Shown: positions 49,869-57,399 of the stretch, piece after piece
Layout: each line of letters starts with the position of its first letter
How positions within the stretch are numbered: the first letter of the stretch is position 1
IMG/VR virus record: IMGVR_UViG_3300025120_010946
Coordinates: 1 to 64,000 of that record
Length of the DNA: 64,000 nt
Source: a virus
Strand: one strand, 5' to 3'
The notes under the pieces: generated by a model
What the model was told of the DNA's origin: nothing
Seen by the model: the letters and a program-made list of their open reading frames with translations, nothing else
The model's database searches: none
Program-made: the position numbers and the translations under genes

Positions 49869-49931
49869 CTCAGTTGGTAGAGCAGGTGACTGTTAATCAC
49901 CCTGTCCCTGGTTCGAGTCCAGGTGGAGGAG
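49859..49931 (+). tRNA. tRNA-Asn(GTT)
   Basis: 73 bases. TCCTCTA pairs with TGGAGGA, anticodon stem GGTGA/TCACC, loop CTGTTAA with anticodon GTT, T-loop GGTTCGAGTCC. It reads AAC/AAT. Confidence 0.95.
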
Positions 49932-49956
49932 TTCCAATTACTCTGCAACATTGATT

Positions 49957-50406
49957 ATGGAAGAAAATCTATGGTATTGTACATACCACAGATCAAAAAA
50001 TTATCGATGGGGCAGTGGTAATTGGTGTATTACTGAAGATTTAGAAAAAATTCATTATCTTTTTTTAGAAGATATTCTTCATCTTTTAACGAAAGAAAGA
50101 TTGAAACCCGTTTTATTAAAGTCTATTGGATGGAGAGATAAACATGTTTTTCCAGAACCTTGGGTAACAGAAAGGTATGACTTATGTGATATGCGATGCC
50201 CTGGCATTATTACAAATGGACCCAACCCTTACGATAATAAATATCGAATGGTTGATGGCAGACATAGAATACATAAACTGTTAACTAACGGAATAAAAAA
50301 AAGTAATTATTATGTTATTGAATGGGATGAACTAAAAGATTTCTTTTTAGAAAGTAATGATAGTGTAGTTATTGAGAGATTAGATCGATATATGATGCTT
50401 CCGTAG
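49957..50406 (+). CDS. ParB-like domain protein
   Basis: A 149-residue protein from ATG 49957, between two tRNA genes. The C-terminal stretch YRMVDGRHRIHKLLTNGI has the D-G-x-H-R motif of ParB/sulfiredoxin-like domains, followed by YYVIEWDELKDFF. The N-terminal half has a Trp/Tyr-rich part and a helix DILHLLTKERLKPV. Some such domains are nucleases, kinases or NTPases; the activity here is unknown. Confidence 0.6.
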   Translation: MEENLWYCTYHRSKNYRWGSGNWCITEDLEKIHYLFLEDILHLLTKERLKPVLLKSIGWRDKHVFPEPWVTERYDLCDMRCPGIITNGPNPYDNKYRMVDGRHRIHKLLTNGIKKSNYYVIEWDELKDFFLESNDSVVIERLDRYMMLP

Positions 50407-50419
50407 ATTAGGAAGAACC

Positions 50420-50491
50420 GGGCGAATAGCTCAGAGGTAGAGCACCTCCTTTACACGGAGATTGTCGGGGGTTCGATCCCCTCTTCGCCCA
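50420..50491 (+). tRNA. tRNA-Val(TAC)
   Basis: 72 bases. GGGCGAA pairs with TTCGCCC, anticodon arm CCTCC/GGAGA with a C-A mismatch at its outer pair, loop TTTACAC with anticodon TAC, T-loop GGTTCGATCC. It reads GTA and wobble codons. Confidence 0.93.
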
Positions 50492-50513
50492 TGTCGAATT
50501 CAATGTATGTCAA

Positions 50514-50762
50514 ATGATTATCGTAAGATGCAAAGAATGTAACAAAGAAATTGTCAGTAGCAACAAGACACAAGTCTGTAGTTGTTCTAACATGATGAGT
50601 GTTAAGGGAGATAAAGTTTCTGCAAGAGACTTATCTAAAATCTTAATGATTGACAATGATTCTTTACAAAAAAATAAGTCAGTGTTATCAAATCAGGACT
50701 TAGCCTTTCAAGAAGAACGTAAAAAGAGAAAAGTACGTAAATTGGACTTTGATGTTCGTTAA
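50514..50762 (+). CDS. Small zinc-ribbon-like protein
   Basis: An 82-residue protein. The first 27 residues have RCKECNKEI and VCSCSNMM, a C-x2-C plus C-x-C pattern that could bind zinc. The rest is helical and ends in a basic block (ERKKRKVRKLDFDVR), suggesting nucleic-acid contact. The start ATG 50514 lies 22 bases after tRNA-Val. No named family is assigned with confidence. Confidence 0.6.
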   Translation: MIIVRCKECNKEIVSSNKTQVCSCSNMMSVKGDKVSARDLSKILMIDNDSLQKNKSVLSNQDLAFQEERKKRKVRKLDFDVR

Positions 50763-50791
50763 ATATTAATGTAGGCATTCTTTCTACCATC

Positions 50792-50947
50792 ATGCATCCA
50801 GACGAAACTGCCAATTGGGCAATCATCAAAGAGACTTTTGAGGAAAACGGCACAACAGACAACTACTATTATAAGCGAGCTTGTGCTATAGTAGGAGGGC
50901 AACCAGATCCAATGAAATATCTTCCAAATGTCTCACAGGATGGATGA
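50792..50947 (+). CDS. Small hypothetical protein
   Basis: A 51-residue ORF (HPDETANWAIIKETFEENGT, then YYYKRACAIVGGQPDP) ending 20 bases into the next gene. It sits in the tRNA region among small coupled ORFs. Composition is protein-like; function unknown. Confidence 0.45.
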   Translation: MHPDETANWAIIKETFEENGTTDNYYYKRACAIVGGQPDPMKYLPNVSQDG

Positions 50948-51110
50948 AATCATACCTGAGCACTATGTAACTGAAAAGCAGTGCCAGGAAATGATTGACA
51001 AAGCAATTGACAAACACAATAAAACTGCTACAATTATAAGTGCCATCCTAGGTGGAATCCTTTTGGCATTTTATTCCCATGGAGTTCTTTCTTTAGTTGG
51101 AAGAGTTTAA
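50928..51110 (+). CDS. Small single-pass membrane protein
   Basis: A 60-residue protein (ATG 50928; alternative ATG 50940). A soluble helix (EKQCQEMIDKAIDKHNK) precedes one transmembrane segment, TATIISAILGGILLAFYSHG. Its TAA ends one base before tRNA-Ile. The topology suggests an inner-membrane protein; a lysis role is possible but unsupported. Confidence 0.55.
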   Translation: MSHRMDEIIPEHYVTEKQCQEMIDKAIDKHNKTATIISAILGGILLAFYSHGVLSLVGRV

Positions 51111-51182
51111 GGGACTGTCGCATATTGGTTAATGCGCTCTGCTTATAACGGAGTCAACTGGGTTCAATTCCCAGCAGTCCTA
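51111..51182 (+). tRNA. tRNA-Ile(TAT)
   Basis: 72 bases starting directly after the preceding stop. GGGACTG pairs with CAGTCCT (outer G-T), anticodon stem CTCTG/CGGAG, loop CTTATAA with anticodon TAT, T-loop GGTTCAATTCC. Anticodon TAT reads ATA, a codon many bacteria read instead with a lysidine-modified CAT tRNA. Confidence 0.9.
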
Positions 51183-51185
51183 CCA

Positions 51186-51258
51186 GGGGGCTTAGCAATC
51201 TGGTGAATGCAGCAAACTCATAATTTGCCTAAGGCGAGTTCGATCCTCGCAGCCCCTA
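51186..51258 (+). tRNA. tRNA-Met(CAT)
   Basis: 73 bases. GGGGGCT pairs with AGCCCCT (outer G-T), anticodon stem GCAAA/TTTGC, loop CTCATAA with anticodon CAT, T-loop AGTTCGATCCT. It lacks initiator features (no C-A acceptor mismatch, no three G-C pairs in the anticodon stem), so elongator Met, or Ile if the C is modified to lysidine. Its last base is immediately followed by a promoter -35. Confidence 0.88.
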
Positions 51259-51287
51259 TTGACAAACATACATAAGTCAGTTATAAT
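51259..51287 (+). promoter_or_regulatory. Perfect consensus sigma-70 promoter
   Basis: TTGACA (51259-51264), 17 bp, TATAAT (51282-51287): an exact consensus promoter starting on the base after tRNA-Met and 22 bases before the ATG at 51310. It should be very strong with host RNA polymerase from the start of infection. Confidence 0.9.
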
Positions 51288-51309
51288 TGAATCGTCAACA
51301 CACAAGACA

Positions 51310-51525
51310 ATGACACTGACTAGCAAATTCAAGAAGGACGTACAGACTCTCCGCAGTGCAGCAAATGGAGAAATCTTTCTCGATGTAAAGAATCCAAAAC
51401 TTTTCAAAAAAGTTCGAAAGTTTTATGAAAGTATTGGTGTTGTTTTTTCGGGTGATGCACTCGATGATTATGATATCTTGATGGAACAAATCTCTGTCGA
51501 TCTTGAATCTGTAGAGGTAGTGTAA
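51310..51525 (+). CDS. Small early hypothetical protein
   Basis: A 71-residue protein downstream of the perfect promoter, so likely highly expressed at once on infection. A basic N-terminal half (LTSKFKKDVQTLRSAANG, KNPKLFKKVRKFYESIG) is followed by an acidic C-terminal half (DALDDYDILMEQISVDLE). Small early proteins of phages often target host machinery; here that is only inference from the promoter. It overlaps the next start by one base. Confidence 0.6.
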   Translation: MTLTSKFKKDVQTLRSAANGEIFLDVKNPKLFKKVRKFYESIGVVFSGDALDDYDILMEQISVDLESVEVV

Positions 51526-51680
51526 TGGCATGGACTGAGCAAGAAACAGCAGAATATTTCTATCGCGAAACACTGGTTGACGCTGGTGTTCCTCTTGATA
51601 AAATTGAACCACTAGATGGATCTTCTGAATCCCTAATCAAAAAAATCAATGCCTACTTCCAAGATCAAAGTTCTTTTTGA
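51525..51680 (+). CDS. Small hypothetical protein
   Basis: A 51-residue acidic ORF sharing a base with the previous stop: EQETAEYFYRETLVDAGV and a C-terminal SLIKKINAYFQDQ. It overlaps the next gene by 32 bases. Overlapping starts in this run favour real, coupled genes. Confidence 0.45.
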   Translation: MAWTEQETAEYFYRETLVDAGVPLDKIEPLDGSSESLIKKINAYFQDQSSF

Positions 51681-51891
51681 ACGTGCTGCTTTCCGTTTTA
51701 TTGAAAAAGGTATTCTAGAAAATGGAATGCCAGACTATCGCTTGCAGGAACAAGACTACTACAATCGAAAATGGTTTGATGTTTACCTGTTCGACAACCA
51801 GGCACAATGCCTTCTAGCAATGGAAGATGCAGAGTATCCTAAGTGGTTGACAGGTAAACCTTGTTACGTCAAAGACGTTGTATCTAAATAG
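51649..51891 (+). CDS. Small hypothetical protein
   Basis: An 80-residue protein. A strand-helix pattern (IKVLFERAAFRFIEKG) precedes an aromatic-rich middle (YYNRKWFDVYLFDN) and CLLAMEDAEYPKWL. It overlaps the gene before. The end contains a late-type element for the following gene. Not recognised. Confidence 0.5.
   Translation: MPTSKIKVLFERAAFRFIEKGILENGMPDYRLQEQDYYNRKWFDVYLFDNQAQCLLAMEDAEYPKWLTGKPCYVKDVVSK
51884..51890 (+). promoter_or_regulatory. Late-type element CTAAATA
   Basis: CTAAATA overlaps the stop of the preceding gene and lies 24 bases before the ATG at 51915, the same layout as at 1964 and 38201. Confidence 0.45.
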
Positions 51892-51914
51892 TCATATAGA
51901 ATTCTTTACCAACT

Positions 51915-52139
51915 ATGTCAACAAAAGGAACGGCAGCAAAATCTGTAAGTGGTGCAGCGATGTCAAAATATGATGTCGAAGTGGAAGCAAGACTCCAGGC
52001 ACTTGAATCACATACACATGATAAAAGTGATAATGGTGGAGGTGGAGTAGATCCTGAGAAATTTGCTGCACTTGAAGCAAGATTTCAAAAACTTGTAGAA
52101 AAAGTTTCCTACAAACTTGGCGGTGACTACTACGTCTGA
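51915..52139 (+). CDS. Small coiled-coil protein
   Basis: A 74-residue protein with a short coiled coil (KYDVEVEARLQALESHTHD), a Gly-rich hinge (NGGGGVD), and a second helix (EKFAALEARFQKLVEKVSY). The paired A-x-L-E-A-R-x-Q-x-L phrases look like an internal repeat. A late-type element precedes it, so a minor virion protein is possible. The 3' end holds the promoter of the sugar cluster. Confidence 0.5.
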   Translation: MSTKGTAAKSVSGAAMSKYDVEVEARLQALESHTHDKSDNGGGGVDPEKFAALEARFQKLVEKVSYKLGGDYYV

Positions 52140-52145
52140 TATAAT
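52117..52145 (+). promoter_or_regulatory. Sigma-70-type promoter for the sugar cluster
   Basis: TTGGCG (52117-52122), 17 bp, TATAAT (52140-52145), 22 bases before ATG 52168. With the tight coupling of the next genes it could drive the whole cluster early. Confidence 0.75.
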
Positions 52146-52167
52146 TACTAAGTAAAAACTATTCATC

Positions 52168-53256
52168 ATGTCTGAATATAAGAAAACAGCACTGGTTCTG
52201 GGTGCTGGTGGTTTCATTGGAAGTCATATGGTAAAACGACTCCGCGAAGAAGGGTACTGGGTTCGTGGAGTCGATCTTAAGCAACCAGAATTTTCATCAA
52301 CTAGGGCAAATGAGTTTGTGCAAGGTGACTTGCGTGATGTAGAATTTGTTCGTCGTGTCATTCAATTCAAAGGATATCAGGGGAACTTCTATAACTCTGT
52401 TCCGTATCAATATATCCAACCTTTTAACGAGATCTATCAGTTTGCTGCTGATATGGGAGGTGCAGGTTACATCTTTAGTGGTGATCACGATGCTGATGTC
52501 ATGCATAACTCCTGCTCTGTTAATCTAAATGTGCTTGAAGAAGTTCGTAAACTGAATGAGACTTTTAATGGTGAAGTAAAAGAGTGGACAGAAGCAAATA
52601 GACCTCTTTGGTTGCAACCAACCAAGATCTTCTACAGTTCTTCTGCTTGCATGTACCCCGAACATAATCAACTAGATCCTGATAACCCAGACTGTCGTGA
52701 AGAATCAGCATACCCCGCAGCACCAGACTCCGAATACGGATGGGAGAAACTCTTTAGTGAGCGTCTCTACTTTGCTTACAACAGGAACTATGGTATTCCT
52801 GTTCGTGTCGCTCGTTACCATAACATCTTTGGACCCGAGGGAACCTGGGACGGTGGAAAGGAGAAAGCTCCAGCTGCAATCTGCCGTAAAGTCGCTGAAT
52901 TATCACCACTCGGCGGATCCATCGAAGTGTGGGGAGATGGCTTACAGACTCGTTCCTTCCTGTTCATTAATGAATGCATTGAAGCAACTCGACGACTGAT
53001 GGATAGTGACTTCATGGGTCCTGTTAATATTGGTTCTGAAGAGATGGTTACCATCAATCAACTTGTAGATACTGCTGCTCGCGTTGCGGGTAAAAAAGTT
53101 ACTAAAGATCATATTGATGGACCTCTTGGTGTTCGTGGAAGAAACTCAAATAACGATTTGATTCGTGAGAAACTTGGATGGGATTACTCTCAGACACTTG
53201 AAGAAGGAATTCGTTTGACTTATAATTGGATTGCTAAGCAGGTGTCCTCACGATGA
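52168..53256 (+). CDS. GDP-mannose 3,5-epimerase
   Basis: A 362-residue extended SDR enzyme that would turn GDP-D-mannose into GDP-L-galactose or GDP-L-gulose. The NAD site is GAGGFIGS. Catalytic residues line up with Arabidopsis GME at a constant offset of +16: S159 and C161 (SSACMYPEH), Y190-G-W-E-K194, and K233 (GGKEKAPAAICRK), corresponding to S143, C145, Y174/K178 and K217. Other matches are HNIFGPEGTW, WGDGLQTRSF, VNIGSEEMVTINQL and GVRGRNSNN. In plants it serves ascorbate and cell-wall synthesis; here it heads a glycosylation cluster. Confidence 0.93.
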   Translation: MSEYKKTALVLGAGGFIGSHMVKRLREEGYWVRGVDLKQPEFSSTRANEFVQGDLRDVEFVRRVIQFKGYQGNFYNSVPYQYIQPFNEIYQFAADMGGAGYIFSGDHDADVMHNSCSVNLNVLEEVRKLNETFNGEVKEWTEANRPLWLQPTKIFYSSSACMYPEHNQLDPDNPDCREESAYPAAPDSEYGWEKLFSERLYFAYNRNYGIPVRVARYHNIFGPEGTWDGGKEKAPAAICRKVAELSPLGGSIEVWGDGLQTRSFLFINECIEATRRLMDSDFMGPVNIGSEEMVTINQLVDTAARVAGKKVTKDHIDGPLGVRGRNSNNDLIREKLGWDYSQTLEEGIRLTYNWIAKQVSSR

Positions 53257-54107
53257 TTATTACAGTATTGGGTTCAAGTGGACAGATAGGTGCTTATCTT
53301 TCGAGTCATCTTCGTGATAAGGGACATGAAGTCATTGAGATTGATAAAGAGTTGGGATCTAGCCATAACTTGACTGTCATTCCAAATGAGTTTGTTGAGT
53401 TGCAAATTAAACGCTCTGACTTTGTATTCGTCTTAGCGTTTGATGTTGGTGGATCTAGATACCTAAAGAAGTATCAGCATACGTTTGATTTTGTTAATAA
53501 CAATACTCGTATGATGGCAAACGTATTTACGATGCTTGAGAAGCATCATAAACGTTTTGTCTTTGCTTCTTCTCAAATGAGTAACATGAGTTACTCTCCT
53601 TACGGTGTTCTTAAGAGAGTTGGTGAACTCTATACCTCAACATTGAAAGGACTTACAGTTAAGTTCTGGAATGTTTACGGTATTGAGAAAGACATGGACA
53701 AAGCACATGTCATTACTGATTTCATCCGTAAAGGATTTGAAGAAACTAAATTTGAGATGTTGACTGATGGCACTGAAGAACGTCAGTTTCTCTATGCTGA
53801 GGACTGTTGTGAGGCACTAGAAACAATCATGGATAACTATACGGACTTCAAACCAGAAGATCCTCTCCATATTACGTCATTTAATTCTAGTACTGTTAGA
53901 GAAATCGCTAACATTATTCAAGGATGCTTTGGATTGATTGGAAATCATGACGTAGTCATTAAGTCTGGACTTGCTAAAGATAGTGTTCAGATGGATAAGA
54001 GAAACTCACCAGACACTTATATTCTTGACTGGTGGATTCCTAAAACCACTATTGATGTGGGTATCAGAAAAGTATTTAATGAAATGAAAAAGAACTATGG
54101 CTACTAA
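53253..54107 (+). CDS. NAD-dependent sugar epimerase/dehydratase
   Basis: A 284-residue SDR protein with the Rossmann motif GSSGQIGAYL (8-17), the SSQMSNMSYSPYGVLK region with the Y-x-x-x-K pair, and WNVYGIEKDMDKAHV as the substrate-binding part. It overlaps the GME gene by 4 bases and the next by 11. It probably acts on a nucleotide sugar after GME, but the reaction (epimerisation, reduction or dehydration) cannot be read from sequence. Confidence 0.82.
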   Translation: MIITVLGSSGQIGAYLSSHLRDKGHEVIEIDKELGSSHNLTVIPNEFVELQIKRSDFVFVLAFDVGGSRYLKKYQHTFDFVNNNTRMMANVFTMLEKHHKRFVFASSQMSNMSYSPYGVLKRVGELYTSTLKGLTVKFWNVYGIEKDMDKAHVITDFIRKGFEETKFEMLTDGTEERQFLYAEDCCEALETIMDNYTDFKPEDPLHITSFNSSTVREIANIIQGCFGLIGNHDVVIKSGLAKDSVQMDKRNSPDTYILDWWIPKTTIDVGIRKVFNEMKKNYGY

Positions 54108-54894
54108 TCTTTCCGAAATTAGAAACTTTATTAATGAACCTCATTGTGATCTTGGTGTCAATGCCTGGGCTCTTGCAGAATTGGTAAAGACATTTAAGAA
54201 TGCAAGATTTTTGGATCTTGGTGTGCGTCTTGGCGCATCATCAGCGATTATGTCTATCGATGCAAATGAAAACAATAATCAAGTATGTGGTTGTGACTTG
54301 ATGTTTGATGGTTTTCAACGTAATGGTGCTCGTTTCGTTGAAGAAAATTATATTTGCTATCAAGCAGATAGTGTAACTCTTGGTAAAAACTGGGACGAAG
54401 ATCCTTTTGATATCATCTTTGTTGATACAATTCATACTCGTGAGCAAGTCCTTGCCGAAATGTATTATTGGATCAATCACATTAAAGAAGGTGGATATTT
54501 TATTTTCCATGATTCTCATTGGATAGGTTCGGGTGGTGAAGATAACCCGGTACAAGAAGATACTTATGGTGATACCATTGGTGGTAAATTATGGAAGCGT
54601 CCTGACGTAGCAGTTACAGATTTCTTTGGACTGTCTAGTAGCGTTCGTGAATTGGGTGACTACGAGGATGAAAATATCAAAATAGATCATTATAAACCAA
54701 GTCATGGTATGACTTTTGTTCAAATTAAAAATCTTGATTCCATCAATGAATTTAAGAAAAATGTTGATTGGAAACAAGTTTTTGAGATTCGTAATTGGTT
54801 GAATGATCTTCACTTTAATCCAGAGAATCCTAACTTTGTTGATTGGCAACAAGACATTACCAACATTGAAAATGAATTAGTTCTTAATCCATGA
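54097..54894 (+). CDS. Class I SAM-dependent methyltransferase
   Basis: A 265-residue protein. Motif I is FLDLGVRLGASSAIM, motif II CGCDLMFDGFQR, and post-motif DIIFVDTIHTREQVLAEMYYWINHIKEGGYFIFHDSHW is typical of the Methyltransf_24-like group of sugar O-methyltransferases in capsule and O-antigen clusters. It starts inside the previous gene. It likely methylates a sugar residue of the glycan. Confidence 0.8.
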   Translation: MATNLSEIRNFINEPHCDLGVNAWALAELVKTFKNARFLDLGVRLGASSAIMSIDANENNNQVCGCDLMFDGFQRNGARFVEENYICYQADSVTLGKNWDEDPFDIIFVDTIHTREQVLAEMYYWINHIKEGGYFIFHDSHWIGSGGEDNPVQEDTYGDTIGGKLWKRPDVAVTDFFGLSSSVRELGDYEDENIKIDHYKPSHGMTFVQIKNLDSINEFKKNVDWKQVFEIRNWLNDLHFNPENPNFVDWQQDITNIENELVLNP

Positions 54895-55721
54895 CATTTG
54901 AAGTATCACATTGGAGTGGCAGGTTAGGTAATAACATCCAACAGGTTGCTAACTGCTTAATGGCTGCTGAAGGTTATAAGTCTGTCTTTAGACAGAAACT
55001 TGATCATGATATTATCAGCAATTTTAAAGTTGATTTTCAAGAAATGTCTCACACTTCGCAGTGGGCAGGAAAGGGAAGGTATTATTCATGGGAACCTTTG
55101 ATTCATTGTGAGAAAGGTATTCATGAAGGCAGTAATGAAACGGGTGTAGAGGTAGATTTTATTTACAAAAACATGCGTCGTATTTGTAAAAATCATATCG
55201 CACCAAATCTAAAACTTCCTGAAAAAGAAGTGATAGGTGAAGATACTATTGTCATGCATTTAAGGAGTGGTGATAATTATCATCGTATCTTTGATCCACC
55301 GACTAACTATGTTCCCAATCCTCTAATTTTTTATTTAAATTTAATTGAGAGTTTTGATAAGTGTATCCTCATTACAGAACCTGATGATAAGAACCCAATC
55401 GTTCATGAGTTAAAAAAAATTGATAAGGTTCAGATTCAATCTTCCTCTGTTGCTGAGGACTTTGCAACATTGATGAGTGCAAAAAATCTTGCACTTTCTG
55501 GTGTTGGTACATTTGCAATAGCAGCATCTTTATGTTCCAGTAAGATAGAAAATCTATTCACTACAGATTTGCTGTTGACTGAACACCTAAATTATACTAT
55601 GCTATTCAACACAGATGTTGAAGTTCATGTTATGGAACTGGGTGAGGATTATATTCCAGTCATTCCGTGCAGTTGGGCGAACACTGAAGAGCAAAGACAG
55701 TTTATTCTAGATTATAGATGA
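54891..55721 (+). CDS. GT11-like (fucosyl)transferase
   Basis: A 276-residue protein with the GT11 signature: an N-terminal SGRLGNNIQQVANCLMAAE and the donor-binding MHLRSGD (H-x-R-x-G-D) near the middle, then LITEPDDKNPI and ALSGVGTFAIAASLC as the late motif. Family members transfer L-fucose, or sometimes L-galactose, from the GDP-sugar. A GDP-L-galactose source is encoded four genes upstream at 52168, so L-galactose transfer is possible. ATGA overlaps exist on both sides. Confidence 0.75.
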   Translation: MTFEVSHWSGRLGNNIQQVANCLMAAEGYKSVFRQKLDHDIISNFKVDFQEMSHTSQWAGKGRYYSWEPLIHCEKGIHEGSNETGVEVDFIYKNMRRICKNHIAPNLKLPEKEVIGEDTIVMHLRSGDNYHRIFDPPTNYVPNPLIFYLNLIESFDKCILITEPDDKNPIVHELKKIDKVQIQSSSVAEDFATLMSAKNLALSGVGTFAIAASLCSSKIENLFTTDLLLTEHLNYTMLFNTDVEVHVMELGEDYIPVIPCSWANTEEQRQFILDYR

Positions 55722-56707
55722 AAATCTTCGTTACAGGTTGTGCTGGTTTGCTTGGAGCAAACTATGCTCGACACCTCCTTGCCTCTGGGCATGAAGTAAT
55801 AGGTATTGATGATCTCTCTGGAGGGTACAAAGCGTTTGTGCCTAAAGGGGAGAAATTTAGTTTCGTAAAATTAAACCTAGAAAAAAGAAAAAAAGTTGTT
55901 GAACTTTTTAAAGAACATCAACCTGATGTTCTCATTCATTTTGCGGCGTATGCAGCTGAAGGACTATCTCCTTTTATTCGTAATTTTAATTATCGTAATA
56001 ACCTTATTGTTTCCGCTAATCTAATCAATGAGTGTATCACCTACGGAACGAAAGTCATATTTACTTCTAGTATGGCAGTCTATGGTGATCAAGAACCACC
56101 CTTTACCGAAGATAAACGTCCACAACCTATTGATCCATATGGTGTGGCAAAATATGCGGTAGAGTGTGATTTAAAACTCGCTCATGAACAGTTTGGACTT
56201 CGATATAATATTGTTCGTCCTCATAATGTTTTGGGAGTATATCAAAACATCTGGGATAGATATCGCAATGTGATTGGAATCTTTATTCGTAAAGCACTTA
56301 ACGGACAACCCATTCTTGTATATGGTGATGGAGAACAAACTCGTGCGTTTTCTGATATCAAATATTACATGGAACCATTTGATAAACTTCTGACGGATTT
56401 TGATGGTGAGACATTCAATATTGGTGCTGATAAATATTTTTCTCTTAATGAAGTCGCACTAACAGTTCAGACTGTCGCTTTCAAATATGGTTATGATGTT
56501 CCTATTGAGTATGGAGAACCACGCCATGAAGCTAAACATGCTTTCTGTGATCACACAAAAGCAAAATCAATGTTGAACTTTAAAGATCAAACAAATCTTG
56601 CAGAGTTAATTGAGAGTATGTTCATTTGGGCAATGAAGCAACCAAATCGTAAAGTTAAGAGTATGGAATACGAAGTCACAAAAGACATTTATGATTATTG
56701 GAAATGA
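55718..56707 (+). CDS. UDP-glucose 4-epimerase-like (GalE-type) SDR
   Basis: A 329-residue extended SDR with GCAGLLGANYARHL (NAD site, residues 7-20), IHFAAYAAEG, SSMAVYGDQEPP, PYGVAKYAVE (Y-x-x-x-K), and RPHNVLGVYQNIWDRYRNVIGIF, the GalE-like substrate region. The C-terminus has YGDGEQTRAFSDI. It likely interconverts C4 epimers of an NDP-sugar for the downstream transferases. It overlaps both neighbours by 4 bases. Confidence 0.88.
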   Translation: MKIFVTGCAGLLGANYARHLLASGHEVIGIDDLSGGYKAFVPKGEKFSFVKLNLEKRKKVVELFKEHQPDVLIHFAAYAAEGLSPFIRNFNYRNNLIVSANLINECITYGTKVIFTSSMAVYGDQEPPFTEDKRPQPIDPYGVAKYAVECDLKLAHEQFGLRYNIVRPHNVLGVYQNIWDRYRNVIGIFIRKALNGQPILVYGDGEQTRAFSDIKYYMEPFDKLLTDFDGETFNIGADKYFSLNEVALTVQTVAFKYGYDVPIEYGEPRHEAKHAFCDHTKAKSMLNFKDQTNLAELIESMFIWAMKQPNRKVKSMEYEVTKDIYDYWK

Positions 56708-57399
56708 CTGATTTAGAAGTACTAGAGGGGCAGTATCCCACAGGATCTGAAAGGTATTTTGCCGATAAACATGATCGATTAAAGTATAAATTTTCTGGAT
56801 CTGAGGATGTTATTGAAAACCATTCTCAATCAATGCAAGACATGTTTGTTCTTTCTGTATTAGATGGAAAGACGAATGGAGTTTATGTAGAGGTTGGAGC
56901 AGATCGCCCAAGAGTAATCAATAACACTTGGTTACTTGAATCAATGTATGATTGGATGGGTGTTTCTTTTGAGATTGATCCAATTAAAGTTGATTACTTT
57001 AATACTATTAGGAGAAACAAATGCATATGTGCCGATGCTACAGAATTTGACTATAAGTTTTTATTTGAAGAGAGGAACTACCCAAAACAAATTGATTATT
57101 TGCAATTAGATTGTGATCCTCCTGAGGTTACTCTTGCATGTTTAAAAAAGTTACCTCTTGACGACTACAGATTTTCTATAATTACCTTTGAGACAGATCT
57201 ATATGCTGGTGGACATGCAGTTCAGAAAGAGCAATGGGAAATTCTATGTAGTTTGGGATATAAAAGAATTGCAAAAAATGTAAATAATGAAGGTAATCCA
57301 TATGAAGATTGGTGGATTGATCCTTTAATCATATCTGAAGATAGATGTGTACCTTTTATGATTGATGATGTGGAATTTAGTAAAATTGTTTTAAACTGA
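56704..57399 (+). CDS. FkbM-like methyltransferase
   Basis: A 231-residue protein from ATG 56704 overlapping the previous stop. It has SQSMQDMFVLSVLDGKTNGVYVEVGA (motif I), a motif FEIDPIKVDYF, and IDYLQLDCDPPEVTLACLKKL as the FkbM-type core. The C-terminus has EDWWIDP. It would methylate a sugar or polyketide hydroxyl; sugar is likely in this cluster. A second FkbM protein follows directly. Confidence 0.75.
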   Translation: MTDLEVLEGQYPTGSERYFADKHDRLKYKFSGSEDVIENHSQSMQDMFVLSVLDGKTNGVYVEVGADRPRVINNTWLLESMYDWMGVSFEIDPIKVDYFNTIRRNKCICADATEFDYKFLFEERNYPKQIDYLQLDCDPPEVTLACLKKLPLDDYRFSIITFETDLYAGGHAVQKEQWEILCSLGYKRIAKNVNNEGNPYEDWWIDPLIISEDRCVPFMIDDVEFSKIVLN

